Shown here in pieces: positions 6,847 to 7,985 of a DNA stretch of 7,985 nt; the stretch's first letter is position 1; each line of letters begins with the position of its first letter. Below the pieces are notes generated by a model, which had not been told where the DNA came from, made no database searches, and was given only the letters and a program-made list of their open reading frames with translations. The stretch covers positions 1 to 7,985 of the forward strand of contig CAMDGT010000048.1 in NCBI GenBank assembly GCA_945898025.1, given 5' to 3'. The translations under genes and the position numbers were made by a program. The stretch is from Rickettsia typhi. GTDB lineage: Bacteria; Pseudomonadota; Alphaproteobacteria; Rickettsiales; UBA1997.

Positions 6847-6870
6847 GCTTGCCTTTCTATTTTGGCAAGT
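6847..6870 (+). terminator. Small GC-containing hairpin, weak terminator or leader element
   Basis: CTTGCC (6848-6853) and GGCAAG (6864-6869) form a perfect 6-bp stem, extended by one G-U pair, around a 10-nt loop TTTCTATTTT. Downstream is the T-rich but interrupted run TTTATGCCCTTTATTTT. In a gap that is otherwise almost all A/T, this is the only stem with several G-C pairs. It could end the purS-fadE transcript about 150 nt past the fadE stop, or be a structure in a long rho leader. The broken T-tract and short stem make an efficient intrinsic terminator doubtful. Confidence 0.35.
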
Positions 6871-6928
6871 TTATGCCCTTTATTTTAAAAGAAATCATTG
6901 TTTTTTAAGTCTGTAATCACAATTTTAA

Positions 6929-6934
6929 TATAAT
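6929..6934 (+). promoter_or_regulatory. Candidate proximal -10 element for rho
   Basis: A perfect TATAAT lies 36 bp before the rho ATG and would start transcription near 6941, giving a leader of about 29 nt. The -35 region is poor: TTAAGT (6905-6910), 18 bp upstream, matches only 3 of 6 positions. It competes with the candidate at 6720-6749 as the main rho promoter. Confidence 0.35.
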
Positions 6935-6969
6935 TTAAGTTTACAATATCCAATAATCACTAAATCAAA

Positions 6970-7985
6970 ATGTTAAATTCTAAAAACCTTAATAATAATC
7001 AAGAAGTTGAAAAAAAAGCTACTGAGAATAACTTAAACTCTAACAATCAAGATTCAAATCAAGAAGAAAATATTTCCGCATCATTAATTAAAGGAAAAAG
7101 AAGCAACCAATCATCAACTGCTAAAAGTGGTATTTTTGAGAATATAATTTCTAATTCTCAGCAATATCAACCAACAAATAGTGACCAGTCTAATTCGGCA
7201 TTATCTACAAATAATCAAGTTTTAGCAGATCAATCAGACAATGAACAAGGGTTTGATTTAATAAATAAAAGAACTTTATCTATTAAAAATCCTGTTAATC
7301 CTAAAATTTCAGAAAGATTTAGTGGAGTAAATTTAATTAGTAGATCAAATCAAAAATTAGTGATGAATCGATCTTCAGCAAGACAAAATGACGAAAGATT
7401 TACCAAAGAAAGGCACGGCGAAGAGGCAAGAACTCATTTTGAAGAGGGTTCAGGTAATTATAATTCAACAGCTGTCAATCATGCTGATGAAAGCGAAGAT
7501 AATGATTTTAATCTTTCCAATGGCAATAAAAATAGCGATGAAAACCCTAATATTAAAACCCTTGAATTAAAAGAGTTAAAAAGAAAAAATGCCGAAGAGC
7601 TTATGGCATTGGCATCAAATGAATATAATCTTGAGAATACGGGTGATTTTGGTAGGCAAGATGTAATTTATCACATTTTAAAAAATTTCTCTGAGCAAAA
7701 TACTGAGAATGTTATCATTGGTGAAGGTGTATTGGAAGTTCTTGCTGACGGTTTTGGTTTTTTAAGAGCTCCAGAAACCAATTATTTCGCAGGTTCTGAT
7801 GATATATATGTTTCTCCTAGTCAAATTAAGAGATTTGCTCTTAGAACTGGCGATACGGTAAAGGGTCAAATTAGGGCTCCAAAAAAAGGAGAAAGATATT
7901 TTGCTTTACTTAGAGTCAATGAAGTAAACCACGATAAGCCAGAAAAAACTCGCAATAGAGTTTTTTTTGATGATTTAACTCCTTT
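6970..7985 (+). CDS. rho: Transcription termination factor Rho, N-terminal part, with long Asn/Gln-rich extension (right-truncated)
   Basis: Rho is the hexameric RNA helicase that loads on C-rich RNA and ends transcription. The window holds 338 codons and the ATPase domain lies beyond the edge. From about residue 197 the protein follows E. coli Rho closely with an exact offset of 200: the N-terminal helix bundle ([17 protein letters not shown]), then the cold-shock-like RNA-binding domain with DGFGFLR (260-266), [42 protein letters not shown] and RVFFDDLTP. Primary RNA-site residues Phe262, Phe264, Arg266, Asp278, Tyr280, Glu308 and Tyr310 equal E. coli 62, 64, 66, 78, 80, 108 and 110. The preceding 194 residues are low complexity; by hand count about 37 are Asn and 13 Gln, with many Ser, Asp and Glu, and little hydrophobic sequence. 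The start is the first ATG after an in-frame TAA at 6961. The next in-frame ATG (Met132) would still leave about 65 extra residues. No Shine-Dalgarno sequence is seen. Confidence 0.93.
   Translation, partial: MLNSKNLNNNQEVEKKATENNLNSNNQDSNQEENISASLIKGKRSNQSSTAKSGIFENIISNSQQYQPTNSDQSNSALSTNNQVLADQSDNEQGFDLINKRTLSIKNPVNPKISERFSGVNLISRSNQKLVMNRSSARQNDERFTKERHGEEARTHFEEGSGNYNSTAVNHADESEDNDFNLSNGNKNSDENPNIKTLELKELKRKNAEELMALASNEYNLENTGDFGRQDVIYHILKNFSEQNTENVIIGEGVLEVLADGFGFLRAPETNYFAGSDDIYVSPSQIKRFALRTGDTVKGQIRAPKKGERYFALLRVNEVNHDKPEKTRNRVFFDDLTP

Noticed and set aside
7388..7570. Short + strand frame overlapping the rho extension
   Set aside because: It runs in another frame within the low-complexity part of rho, and the rho frame continues into an unmistakable Rho domain.

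Overview
This is an AT-rich window from a bacterial chromosome, and every gene I recognise is a conserved metabolic or housekeeping gene. The best guess for the host is an AT-rich alphaproteobacterium, possibly Rickettsiales- or Holosporales-like. The reasons are the ApaG style (LRHRHW, and a C-terminal IPTFSLDDP like the IPAFSLDSP of alphaproteobacterial ApaG), the separate PurS and PurQ subunits, a class 2 (quinone-linked) dihydroorotate dehydrogenase and an alpha-subunit-type glycyl-tRNA synthetase. This placement is inference and could be wrong at order level. Encoding both pyrimidine and purine de novo enzymes argues against a fully nucleotide-scavenging parasite such as Rickettsia itself.

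Layout from left to right. Positions 3-557 (+) hold the C-terminal 184 residues of UvrC, cut by the left edge and starting in a 15-bp tandem repeat. pyrD (590-1693, -) converges on it with 32 bp between the stops. A 237-bp AT-rich gap (1694-1930) separates pyrD from purS and carries divergent promoter candidates and an 18-bp palindrome lying over the predicted pyrD -10 box. Then comes a tightly packed + strand run: purS (1931-2176), purQ (2176-2856, 1-bp overlap), apaG (2861-3367), glyQ (3377-4234) and fadE (4258-6696), with gaps of 4, 9 and 23 bp that suggest one transcript. A 273-bp gap (6697-6969) holds promoter candidates and a small hairpin. The start of rho (6970 onward, +) runs off the right edge.

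The genes do not form one pathway. PurS and PurQ are two of the three subunits of formylglycinamidine ribonucleotide (FGAM) synthase; PurL is not in the window. PyrD performs the quinone-linked step of UMP synthesis, so purine and pyrimidine genes share a divergent control region. GlyQ needs GlyS, which normally follows it directly. Here a FadE-type membrane acyl-CoA dehydrogenase sits in that place.

The most interesting object is rho. Its conserved N-terminal and RNA-binding domains are preceded by about 195 residues of low-complexity, Asn/Gln/Ser-rich, probably disordered sequence. This recalls the prion-like or phase-separating regions described for a few other bacterial Rho factors. No mobile elements, CRISPR arrays, tRNA or rRNA genes were seen.
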